From: Prorocentrum cordatum | Taxonomy: Eukaryota; Sar; Dinophyceae; Prorocentrales; Prorocentraceae | Direction: 5' to 3' | Assembly (NCBI GenBank): GCA_963575745.1 | Contig: CAUYUJ010016904.1 | Span: 861,085-925,084, forward strand | DNA: 64,000 nt | Shown here: positions 26,101-38,100 of the stretch, one piece after another | Numbering within the stretch: position 1 is the stretch's first letter | How the letters are laid out: every line of letters starts with the position of its first letter | Notes under the pieces: generated by a model | Seen by the model: the letters and a program-made list of their open reading frames with translations, nothing else | The model's database searches: none | What the model was told of the DNA's origin: nothing | Translations under genes and position numbers: made by a program

Positions 26101-29100
26101 AACGGCACGCATCCGTGCATGTTGTCCGCGCAACGGTTCAATTAGGATGTGCAGCTGCCGTGCCGTTTCCCCATCGCGGACGTCTGTCGCACTTGCGGGA
26201 AAGCGCGCGACAAGAAGCTCGACGACGGAGCGATAATCAAGGTCGCGCAGATGGCGCAGGGCGCGCAGGCCGGGCACGCTTGCGACTACTGCGCCAAGCG
26301 GCAGCCCATGGTTTTCCACGAAGTGAAGGAGTGCTGCAAGGGAGTCGAGAAGCTCGGCCGGCAGCTGCAGGGCGAAAACGTGAATCGGATCGGGAAGCGC
26401 GTCGCGAATCGAATCCCGAGCGACGCGTGCGGCAAGGGCATCGTGCGAGGGCAAGTGGAATGTGCGAACCTGAGAGCTTTCGCGAGGGAGAATGACGTCA
26501 CTGCGGCAGAAGCGTTGAAGTCGTGCGATACCGCAGCGTTCTACGGTCCAGAGTACGTGGAGCTGGTGGAGCGCCTGGCAGACCACGCAGCAGGCGGCCG
26601 GAGAGCGCAGTTCGCCGATGTGGACATGCGGCACCGGAGGCGCCGAAAAGTGACCCTGCGAGACGTGTCCATGTTGTATGGGCTGCGGCCGCAGAGCCCC
26701 GACTTGTGGCATCTGCCCCCCTGCGAGTTCGCAACGCATTGGGCGCCGACGCTGCTATCGTTCCCCACGAGAGCGAAGGGCGCGGAGAATCCTCGCCACC
26801 GTGCAATCTTGACGGAGCGGGGCAGAGAAAAGGTGCGCCAGAACTGCAGGAACCCAAGACAAGAAGAGGACCTCGTACCTGGAGAGGACTACAGGGGGAA
26901 AGAACACGGTGGCGACGACTGGGTGGCGCATCCAGAGACGGAGGGGTGCGCCCACCTCCGCCACACGTGGGTCTTGAGAAGGAACAAGAGGCCCCTGGCG
27001 CCCACTTTCTTCGGGGCGCCCGCGCCTCGCGGCCGTCCGGGTGAAGCGGAGCGGTCGGCGCGCATCGTCATGGCGTATTTCCACCCGTGGGCGTTGAGGC
27101 TTGACGCGGCGGACGAGCACGTGGCGTTCGCAGGGAACTTGCGCGGCGACTCGGAGACGTGGGGCGCCGCCGCGGCAGCGTGGCTGGACGGCGGCGCGCA
27201 GGCGAAGGAAGCCGCGCGCTACGCGGCCACTTCCTGAGCGCGCACCGCGTCCGGCCTCGGGGCGCAGACGAGGCGGAGGAACGGAGTGACGAAGACGTGA
27301 GCGATGAGGAGCTAGACGCGGGCTTCGAACAACTGGACGACGCGCTCAAGCCACGAGCGGGCGGGAAGAAGCGGGGCGGCGGCGACGGAGACAGCAGCAG
27401 CGAGGATGCAGACGCCGTCGGGGTGCAAGTAGCGAGCGGCCCTTCCCAGCCAGCACTGGGGCCCTGCGACGTAGAGCGGGCGCTGGCGGAAGCGCGTGAG
27501 TCTCGGAACAAGGAGCAGTCCATGGCAGACCGGATGGCGCAGGCGGACGGAGCAGCGGCCACGTCTGGCCCGGCCGCGACATGGCTGGAAAAGCTCGAGT
27601 CCCAAGTGGGCGAACAGACGGGGCGGCGCGTCGCGAACGCAAAGCAGTTCGAGATGGCGCAGATAGCGGCGCTGCGAGTGATTCGCGAGATAGACGGCGA
27701 GGCTAGCGAAGACGCCGGCATGGGTGAACCGCTGCAGCGGTGTATGCACAGAGGGCCTGGGACAGGCAAGTCGCACGCGTTGCGCATCATTCGCCATGAA
27801 TTATTCGAGGGGTTGATGAAGTGGACCATCGGCGTGCACTTCCTGATCCTCTGCAGGCCGTCATGGCGCAGCTGCTGGGAAGCGATGCCGCCCACCATGC
27901 GCGTGGCATTCCGGCCGTCAAGCGGGGCGAGGAGAATTGGGGGGACGTCAAGTTGCAGTACGAGACAGCGAAACGCGCGCTGCAGTGGAGGTGGTTCTTC
28001 ATCGACGAGATCAGCATTGCGAGCGCAAGACTGCTAGCTGACGTAGACGCAAAGCTGCGCAGCGTCCTCCGCGACGTGGTGGCGACGAAGCGTGGCGCCG
28101 ATGGCGTGCCGCGTCCGTTCGGCGGTTTAAACGTCGCGCTGAGTGGTGATTTCTGGCAGCTGGCACCCGCGGGCGGCTGCTTCCTCGCAGACGTCCCATC
28201 GGAGCGCATCTCCGCAGCCCGCAAGTACACGTCTCTGCCAACCGTGCTGCACGGGCAAACGCTCCTGCGGGGCGGCGCCGAGTGCGGGGTGCAGGGCGTG
28301 ACTGAGTTGATGGAGTGTGAAAGATGCGACGACGCGTGGCTGAAGGAAGTGCAGGAAGAGTTCCGTCGAGGAGCGCTCACAGCGGACGCGCGCGCATTTC
28401 TGCACGGGCGCGATGCAACCGTGCTTGGCAGCTGGCTGAGCGGGGGCGTCGGTTGCAGGACAATAGCCTGTCGCGAGTTGTGCGGCTTCGGCAGGGGGGC
28501 AGCGCGCGTGGGATCGGGGCGGCGCGCGTGGGATCGGGGCGGCGACGCAGACGGCAAGCGACGCCGTCGGAGATTCGCCAGGAGGAGTGCAACGCGTGCA
28601 GGGAGGAGCTGGCGCGGCGCCGGCTCGTGCTTGATGGCCTTGACGATCCACGATTGCTGTCGGACAAGTTCCTTCTGGCGCCAGGGGTGTTCCCGAACAA
28701 CGACGTGAAGTACGAGGCGAACAAGCTCCGAGCGTCCCAGCACGCACGGAGACACCGAAAGCCTATGGTGCACGTGCCAGCGCGGGACACTCCGACGCCA
28801 GACGCTTTGCGCGAGCGGCCAGATCTGCCGCAGCAGAAACTGGCGTGGCTCCAGCGGCATGACAAGGAGAGCGGGGACTTGTATGGGTTCTTGCCGATTG
28901 CAGAAGGCATGCCGGTCGCTCTGACCGACCACATTGATCGAAGCGAGGACAAGAACTTCCTGCGAGGTCGCGGGGGCCGAGTGCACTCTTGGATTTGCGA
29001 TGGAGACGGCGAAGATGACCAAGTCGCGCGCGGCGGAGAGACCATGCTGACGAAGACTCCGAAGGTCATTTTCGTGTTGTTTGACGATGGCGAGGACGAG

Positions 29101-32100
29101 CCTGGCGGTCGGAAGCCGCGCACGTGGACGATCGAGGGCTTGAGCGCTCCCGGCTTGCACCCCGTGGCCCCGTGGCGCCGCAGAAGAAGGAATGGTTCGT
29201 GGACAAAGGTCGCCCGCATCCACGACTCATCGTGAAAAGACGGCAGTTCCCTCCGGCGCCAGCATTTGGCGCCGCGGCCCACGCGGCGCAGGGGCAAACG
29301 TTCGAGCAGGGTGTTATCGTGGATTTTGAGCATCGGCGCGGGTGCGTCGCCGCTCTCGAGCTACGCGGCGCCGACGCGCGTGCCACGGCGCGCGGACATG
29401 TTAATATTCCAAGCCTTTGATCGCGCGCCGTGCACCCAGGGTGAACGGCAGGGCCCCGCGTCACTCTTGCAATCGTTGCGTGGAGACGTCCTGGACTGGG
29501 GCGCCATCGAGAAGGAGTTCATGCCTTCGGGGCGGTGCGCGCTGTGCTCCGCAGCGAAGTGCAAGAACCAGTACTGCCTGCGCCAGTGGGGTCGGGAGGA
29601 CGGCCTGCGCGTGTGTACCCTGTGCTTAGAAGACAGGAAGAGCGTGGGAGCGCCGTGGCAGCGCATGGAGTGCGGTCTCTGGAAGGGCCAGGTTGCTTTC
29701 CACTCATCCCAGCACCCATCCTCGAAGCTAACGTCGCGGCGCTGCGTGGACTGCCCCGAGAGGCGGAAGTGCCATGTATGCGAGGGTCGCAAGTGCGAGC
29801 AAGCTTTCGTGGCGCATCAGTGGGACAAGGCAGGAAACGCCCGATGTAAGGGGGGAGTGTGCCTGGACTGCGAGGAGCTGAAGAAGCACTTGAAGTGTTC
29901 GCGCTGCGGCCAGCATAAGTTACCGGTGGAGCATGCCAGAGCGGAGCAGAGCATCGACGAACCCACATGCAAGACTTGTAAGAAGGTGCAGAGAGAGAGG
30001 GGAGGAGAAGGCTCGCGCTGAAGAAGCAAGGCGGGTGGCATGCTCACAATGTGGGGAGTCGAAGGGTAAGGCCGAGTTTTCCGCTCGCATGTTGCACAAC
30101 GCTTCGACAGCGTCGATTGCTTGCGCCCAGTGCGTAGACGCTGCGGCTGCACAACGGGGCACTGCCGCGAGGATGGGCGGCAAGGCCTGCGTTGTGTGCG
30201 AGGCGGTGCAGCGGCGTGAACGGTTTTCGAAAAAGAATGCGGGATGCCGTGGCCGATCGAGACCGCCAGTGGAAGCGCTGGGTCGATGGCGCAAAGCTGC
30301 AGCGGGGGCGTTGGAAATGCATTGCTTGCAAGGGCGCCTTCAGGAAAGTGGAATTCAGCAGCTGGTTGGCCAAGCGGACGACGAAAAGTCGGATGGCCGG
30401 AAGCAGAGGTGCAACAAGTGTTTCGATGATGAAGAGCGGAAGAGGAAAGAAGTCGCCGAGCGGACTTGTGTGTGTGTGGCGAAAAAACGGAAGTCTACGT
30501 AGATCTGCTTCGTCGGGGCGCTGGCCTGTAGGGCTCGGGCGAGAAATGGCGGGTTGGGTCGCCCCGAGAACAGAGCTGCCGTAGGGGGGGAGTGCCGGGG
30601 CGAGGTGGGGGGCCAGGAAGGCGGCGTCGTTAGGTTTCGGGCGAAAATTGCGGGCTGGGTGGCCCCAGGCAGCTGCCGTAGGTACGGGTGCCAAGAACAG
30701 AGCTGCCGTAGGCGCGGATGCCGAGGCGAGGAAGGGGGCGCCGGTTGTTTTGGGGCGAGAAATCGCGGGGTCGGGGGCCCCAAGAACAGAGAGCTGCCGT
30801 GGGTGCGGGCGCCGGGGCGAGGAGGGGGGTGTCGGTTGTCATTGGGCGAGAAATCGCGGGGTCGGGGGGCCCAAGAACAGAGCTGCCGTGGGCGCGGATG
30901 CCAGGGCGAGGAGGGGCTTGCTGGTCGTTTTTGGGCGAGAAATCGCGGGGTCGGGGGCCCCAAGAACAGTGCCGCCGCGGGGGCGGATGCCGGGGCGAGG
31001 AGGGGGGTGTTGGTCGTTTTTGGGCGAGAACTCGTGGGGTCGGGGTCCAAGCACAGAGCTGCCGTGGGTGCGGATGTCGCGGATGCCGAGGCGAGGGGGG
31101 GCGCCGGTTTTTTGGGGCGAGAAATCGCGGGGTCGGGGGCCCCAAGAACAGAGCTGCCGTTGGTGCGGATGCCGGGGCGAGGAGGGGGCTGATGGTCGCT
31201 TTTGGGCGAGAAATCGCTTGGTCGGGGGTCCCAAGCTGCCGTGGGTGCGGATGCCGGGGCGAGGAGGGGGGTGTTGGATGTTTTTGAGTGAGAAATCGTG
31301 GGGTCGAGGGTCCCAAGCACAGAGCTGCCGTGGGTGCGGATGCCGGGGCGAGGAGGGGGGTGTTGGTCGTTTTGGGGTGAGAAATCGCGGGGTCGGGGGC
31401 CCCAAGAACAGAGCTGCCGTGGGGGCGGATGCCAGGGCGAGGAGGGGGGTGTTGGTCGTCTTCGAACGAAAAATCGCGGGGTCCGGGGTCCCAAGAACAG
31501 AGCCGCCGCGGGTGCTGATGTCGGGGCGAGGAGGTGGGTGTTGGTCCTTTTTGTGGCGAGGAATCGTGGGGTCGGGGATCCCAAGGACAGAGCTGCCGTT
31601 AGTGCGGATGCCGGGGCGAGGAGGGGGCTGATGGTCGTCATGTGGCGAGAAATCGTGGGGTCGAGGGTCCCAAGAACAGAGCTGCCGTGGATGCGGATGC
31701 CGGGGCGAGGAGGGGGGTGTTGCCAATGTTTCGAAGTGCCCCTCGGAAGAAGACCCCTGGACGGCGGGGCTCGGGGAGATCGGAGGGTCGGGGGGGTCCG
31801 AATTAGCTTGGTGCACTGCACTGTTCGACTGTCCAACTGGCTGGTTCCCATCTGGCGAGAGAGAAACAAAAGCAGGGGCGGCTGAGGGAGCAGGTTGGAA
31901 CACCGCTTCGTCCGCCCAGGGGTCTTCCTCCGAGAAGCCGCCCCAGTCATCCCTCTCTGCAGAAAATCCTTTTTGGAAACAAATGATAACGGAAATGTGC
32001 GGCATTTGTGTGTGTGGTGTGTGTGTGTGTGTTGTGTGTTGTGTGTTGTGTGTTGTGTGTTGTGTGTTGTGTGTTGTGTGTTGTGTGTTGTGTGTGTGTG

Positions 32101-35100
32101 TGTGTTGTGTGTGTGTGTTTCTGGTCATCCCCCAATATCTCCACCGTCACCTCGTCCGTGCATGTTTCCCCCAAGTACCTCAGCACGGACATCACGAGCA
32201 CGTGCATGATTGGATTTTTGAAATGTCCTCAAGATCGGATCGGTCGTTGCATACCCGCGCCAGCCTCGCTTTCGGCACACATAAAACTACTCGAACAGTT
32301 CACGTGTCACATTCTCATATATGCTCGACCTGCACTGCAATTCATACGGAATCGCAGCATGCAAACAGGAAAGGTCAGACAACAGTTGGCGTTGTCTGTC
32401 AGTGGGCGGGCCAGTAACCAACGTCCATCGCGCGACCTTTCGAATCTAACCCGTCATCCGCCAGGGGCTGACGACGGAACGACCCCGAACCATCATTCTT
32501 GGCCTGGACCTCCCCAGTTGAGAAATATTGCAAAGGCCTTACAGCTGGTGTCGCCGACCCTGAAGGGGAACGACGACGACGGCGATGGCGATAACGACGA
32601 CGACGCTGACGCTCTGGAGCCCGACGTTTCCCAGTGAGGGGTGCTTTCCCCCGGGGGGGGGTCACAACCTCCGGGACCCCCCCTGGCGGGGAAGGGATGA
32701 AAGGGAAAGGGCGTCTCTTCGACTCGATTACGGCTGGAACGTTTGAGGGGGAGAGGCAACGACGATGACAGCTCAAACGGAAAAACACACACACACACCG
32801 ACAGGGTCGGTGGATTTACCTCCGGGCTGGGAGCAACGTCCATCGCGCGACTCTTCGAGTCTGAGCGCGGTTTCCGTCATCCGCCAGCGAGGTTCGGGGT
32901 GCGTCGCGGACCCTTGAGTTAGAGAAGATGATACCAGGTACAGGGCGCTTCTCGTCAGCCGCCACCGCGCCCAGGCGGGCGCCTCGGGGAGGCGGGGGGG
33001 GACGGGGGGCAGGGGGGGCTCCTGGGGTGTGCGCGCCACGGACCGTCATGCCCAAATTTCCAAAATCGGCACCGGGCTTCTTGTGGAAAACTAGCAAACG
33101 CAGGGACGTGGCCAAATCAATGAACGCATGTGACGCTCGATACATGACTGGCCTTGGCTGCTGCTCCGAAAAAAGTTAGGTAAGGTAATTGCCCGACACA
33201 CAACCGCTGCAAGCGCGGTGGCGGATATTGTTGAACGCCACTCCTCGCCGTGATGCAGATACGAAAGTTGAAGGTGTCCTTGGCGTCGGTCAAAACATCA
33301 CAGCTCTGCGAGAGTCCACGTACCAGGCGAAGGTCGTGGCTGACGACCTAGCTCGCCTCATTGACGGCGCAAACGCACCGATCTTTGGCATCGACGCGAG
33401 AGGCAGCGTTGTCGAATGGAACCGCATGTTTTTCAAAATCACGGGTTATGATAAAGCCAGCGTGTTGGGGAAGCCGCTCGTTCAGAGCTTCATTCATCTC
33501 GACCAGCAGAAGAAAGTCCACGAGGTATTCCAGAGCGCACTGGCAGGCGAGGATGTCGAGAATTTCGAGTTGCAGCTCTACACGAACAAAGGTAATTGCA
33601 GAGTCCTCTCTATCAACGCCACCAGGCGCATCGGATCCAATGGCGAGATCACTGGCGTAATTGGCGTGGGACAGGATATCACAGAAATCAATATTCAGCG
33701 CAAGGAGCTGGAACGCGTCGCTGGCAACCTCAGGCGCATTGTGGACTTTGCGAATGCACCCATCATCGGAGTCAATGTACAGTGCTCTGTGAATGAGTTC
33801 AACCACAAGGCAGCAGAGATTTCGGGCTGGACTAAAGAAGAGATGCTTGGACAGAGTCTCGTCCAAACCCTTGTGCCAGCAGTCAAGCGCCCGACCGTGG
33901 CTTTCGTCTTGCTGCAAGCCCTGAGCGGACAGGACGCCGCCGACTTCGAGTTCCCATTGCTCACGAGGGCAGGGGAGCAACGGCAGGTGACCATGAACTT
34001 CACAGCGCTGCGCGGAGTTGATGATGATGTTGAAGGCGTTATTTGTGTCGGCATCGACATCACAGACATGCGCAAGATGGCACAAGAGCAGAGGAATATT
34101 GCCGAAGATTTCGAGAGGGTGATCCGCAGCGCCAACGCCCCCATCATCGGTGCGAACATCAATGGTGAGGTGACCGACTGGAACGACAAGGCCGCCTCGT
34201 TGTCGGGCTTCTCCCGGGAGGAAGCCATGGGCAAGCCGTTGGTTGAGACTTTCGTCCGTGAGGACATGCGCCCGCTTGTCAATGAGGCTATACACAAAGC
34301 GTGCCAAGGTATCGAGACCACCAGCTTCGAGTTCCCCTTGATTCTTCAAGCTTACGCCACATCCGCCGACCCCTTGTTTTTTTTTCTGGGGCGATCGCCG
34401 GTTTTGGGAGGGGCTCTGTTGGAGGCTCTGTGAGGCGGCCGGAGGGGTTCATGAGTGGTCTGGATGTCATCTTGGTCGATCATTTTTTTTTTTGGTTCTT
34501 CTTCCTTTCTCTGGCGCGTCGGGGTCCTCTTGGATTGCCTGTGGGCCTTCTTGGGAGGTCTCAGGGGTCGTTTTGGAGCTCCGGAGCGAGCCCATGGACT
34601 TGGGCGCCTCGTGGGTCGTCTTGGCGCCCTTTTGGGGACGTCTTGGGAGCCTCTGGGCCCTGGACGGCAATGCGGGACGACGTCGCGTTCACACTGCGAC
34701 GCAAAGAAGGGCACCCTGAAATGCAAGACATGCAAATGATGTCCAATCGGACGCGCGTACTGGGGAGGAAAAGGAGGAGGGGGAGAAGAGGATGGGGGGG
34801 GTGGCGGAGGATGGCGGGGAGAAACATCGAAGAGGATGAGGTGAAGCGGACAGGAAAAGGAGGAGGGGGACGAGGAGGAAGTGGAGGAGAAGGAGGGGGA
34901 GGAGGGGACACTGAGATGGGCCTCTGGGTCATGGGTTAGAGCTTTCTTGCGTGTGTAACGGGATCTCTTGGGGGGCTTCTCGTGGGACAGTTTCGAAGCC
35001 TCTTGGGAGCCGTTCTGGGGCCTTGTGGGGCCCTCCTGGAGGCCTTTTGGGGCTTCTTGGGGGCGTCTTGGGAGCCTCCTGTTAATCAGCTATGCCAGTT

Positions 35101-38100
35101 GTCAATAAACTGAAGGTGCGCGGCGTTCAATCGAGCTTCTCGGGCTTACGCCACACCGTCGACCCCTCGTATTCTTGGGGAGTCCGACGTTGGAGCGCTC
35201 CTCTTCTCCTCCTCTTCCTCCTCCTCTCTTTTCGTCTCCTCCTCTTCCTCCTCTCCCTTCTCTTCCTTCCAATTCGTCCGCCAGGGGGGCTGGAGTCTTG
35301 AATGTCCCGAACGAGTGGTACCAGGAGAGTCGTTGGGGCCCTCCTCTTTCTTCTTCAGATGGGGTCGAACGATCCACTTCCTAGTGTGAGTCGTTGTGGG
35401 CCGTCTTTGGAGCCTCTTGGGCCCTTCGCCCTCTTGGGCTGTCCTGGGCGCCTCGTAGCAGCGTCTTGACCCCCCCGGGGGATCCGGCGCATCCGGCCGG
35501 ACCCCCCCCCCCTCCAAAACGACCGGACCGGGCTCCTGGGGGAGGGGTTTGGGGAGGGGGAAGCATCTCACACGCCCATGACCCCAAGGGGTCGGCGGAT
35601 TCGTCGCCCTCTTGGATCGTCGAGTTGTCGGAGGGCGCTGAGTTGGTCGGGCAGCCCTGAGCGCTGAGGAGGAGGAGGAGGAGTCTTGGGGGCTTCGTTG
35701 ACCGTTGTGGGAGCCTCTGGCGCCGTCGTCGTGAGAATCCTCTCGGGGGCCTGCGGGAGGCAGTTTGGAGGCTTCTGGGGAGCTGTTTTGGGGCAGCTTG
35801 GGGCTTTTTTTGGGCTTGTTGGGGGCCTCTTGGGGGCTTCTTGGAGCCTCTTGGAGGCCTCTTGGGGCCTCCTTGGCGCCTTTTGGGGCGGAAGGCTAGA
35901 ATTTTAGGTTCGTGGTCCCCGTCTGGAGCCTTTCTTGGGCCCCTCTGTGGGCCCTCTTGGACTGTCTGAAGGCCCTCTTGAGCCGTTTTGAGGCGCTCTT
36001 GGGCCGTGTTGGGGCCCACTTGGGAGCCTCTCGGGTCGTCTTGATGCCGTCTTGGGGGCTTCTTTCGCCGTCTTGGAGCGTCGGAAGCCCGAAAAAACGC
36101 GAAGGCCAAAAACGTTGAAAAAACCAATGGAAATCGACGATTTTGGCCTCTTGGGGCCATCTTGGGAGGCGTCTTGGAAGCTTCTTGGGGCGTCTTGGAG
36201 GCATCTGGGGCCATCTGGAGGCCATCTTGACCGTCTTCGAGTGTTTTTTCGGCGACTCGGGGCCCTCTTGGACCGTCTGCAGAGCTTCTTGGGAGCCTCT
36301 TCGCTCGTTTGCGGCCCCCCCAGCAGACTCTCTGGAGCGGATGACCCCCCCCGGACCGCGCCGGCGGATCCCGGGGAATCCGGCCGGACCCCCCCCCCCC
36401 CCCCTCCAAAACGACCGGACCAGGCTCCGGGGGGAGGGGTTTGGGGAGGGGGGAAGCATCTCACACGCCGATGACCCCAAGGGGTCGGCGGATTCATAGA
36501 GATCACAGCGAAGTCATTATGCTCCTCAATGCTGCCACTCGCACAGATGCAAGTGGCGAAATAGTGGGCATGGTCAGCGTCGGGCAGGACTTCACGGCCC
36601 TGCGGCAGGCCATGAACGAGATCGCAGCGAGTCGCGACGCGATGGCGTCCGTGGCCGAGGATCTGCGCGGGCTCATCGATCACGCCAATGCACCGATCCT
36701 GGGGATCGACACGCAAGGGCGCGTCATGGAGTGGAACCAGAAGCTGGCCGAAATCTCCCAGTATTCCAAGGAAGAGATGATGGGCAGACCTCTCGTTGAG
36801 GCCTTCATCATCGAAGAATACCAGGACGAGGTCAGCAGGGTCATGAACGAGGCGTTGGAGGGCAAAGAGACGGATAATTACGAATTCCCGATCGTTGCAA
36901 AGAATGGCAGCCGCCGCGAGATCTTGCTGAACGCGGCGACGCGGCGTGGGCCAGACGGCAAGGTGACGGGAGTCATTGGAGTAGGCCAGGACATCACAGA
37001 GCTCAAGCAGATCAGTGCAGAGTCCGAGCGCGTGGCCGAGGACTTGAAGACCTTGATCGAGACGGCAAACGCGCCCATTTTCGCGGTTAACGCTGCTGGA
37101 AGCATCACTGAGTGGAACCGGAAATCTGTCGACATCACAGGACAGGGGGTTCGCGGAGGGGGTTCTCCCAAGGCGGGGTTAGGTTATGAATTTGGCATGA
37201 TGCCCACATGTCTTTCGTACAGGGGCCGTTCAGAGATCTTTTCTTATATCCCCACCTCTACCCTACCCCACCTTGATTCGCCCCCCCGACAGGATACACA
37301 AAGCAGGAGACCATGGGCCAAAAACTTGTGAAGCAGTTCATTCACCCAGTCCACCGGAGGTCAGTGCGGTCCGTCCTCGGCCAGGCGCTAGCGTCTCATG
37401 AGGTTGCCAACTTCGAGCTCACTCTGTTCACCAAGGAGGGCGAACAGCGGGACATTCTGCTCAGCGCCACGCCACGGTGGGGGCAGAATGGGGAGATCAA
37501 CGGTGTGGTTTGCGTTGGGCAGGACGTCACCGAGATGAAAAAACACAGAGAGCGCGCCGAGCGCATGGCCAACGACTACGCGAGGCTGATCAATACTGCC
37601 AACGCCCCCATCTTGGGCACAGATAAGAACGCTTGCGTTAACGAGTGGAACGGATGGGTCGCGCAGAAATCTGGCTATAGTAAGATGGAGGTCCGCGGAA
37701 AGATCCTGACCAATTATATCGCGGACACCTCCAAGGCGACGGTCTTGGATGTGCTTGCAGCTGCATCGAAGGGCAATCCCACCGAGACTTTTGAGGTCGA
37801 GTTGGCTCCGAAGAAGGACGAGAAGCCGGTCTCTCTGCTGCTCAATGCCACACCACGTGTGAGCCCGCAGGGCGACATCATTGGCGTCATCTGCGTTGGT
37901 CAGGACATCACTCATATCAGGGAGATTGAGCACAAAAAATCAAGTTTCATGGCGATCGTCAGCCATGAGCTCAAGTCTCCACTGAACGGCATCATTGGCC
38001 TCAGCAGCGGCCTGGTGGAGGCGGCCCAGGTGGACACGCTGGCGCACAAGCAGCTGAAGCTGATCCACAATTGTGCGAGCAGGCTGTTGGACATGGTAAA

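Noticed and set aside
25213-30500. Full Helitron
   Set aside because: A PIF1-type helicase is present but no HUH Rep domain or 3' hairpin-CTAG end was found.
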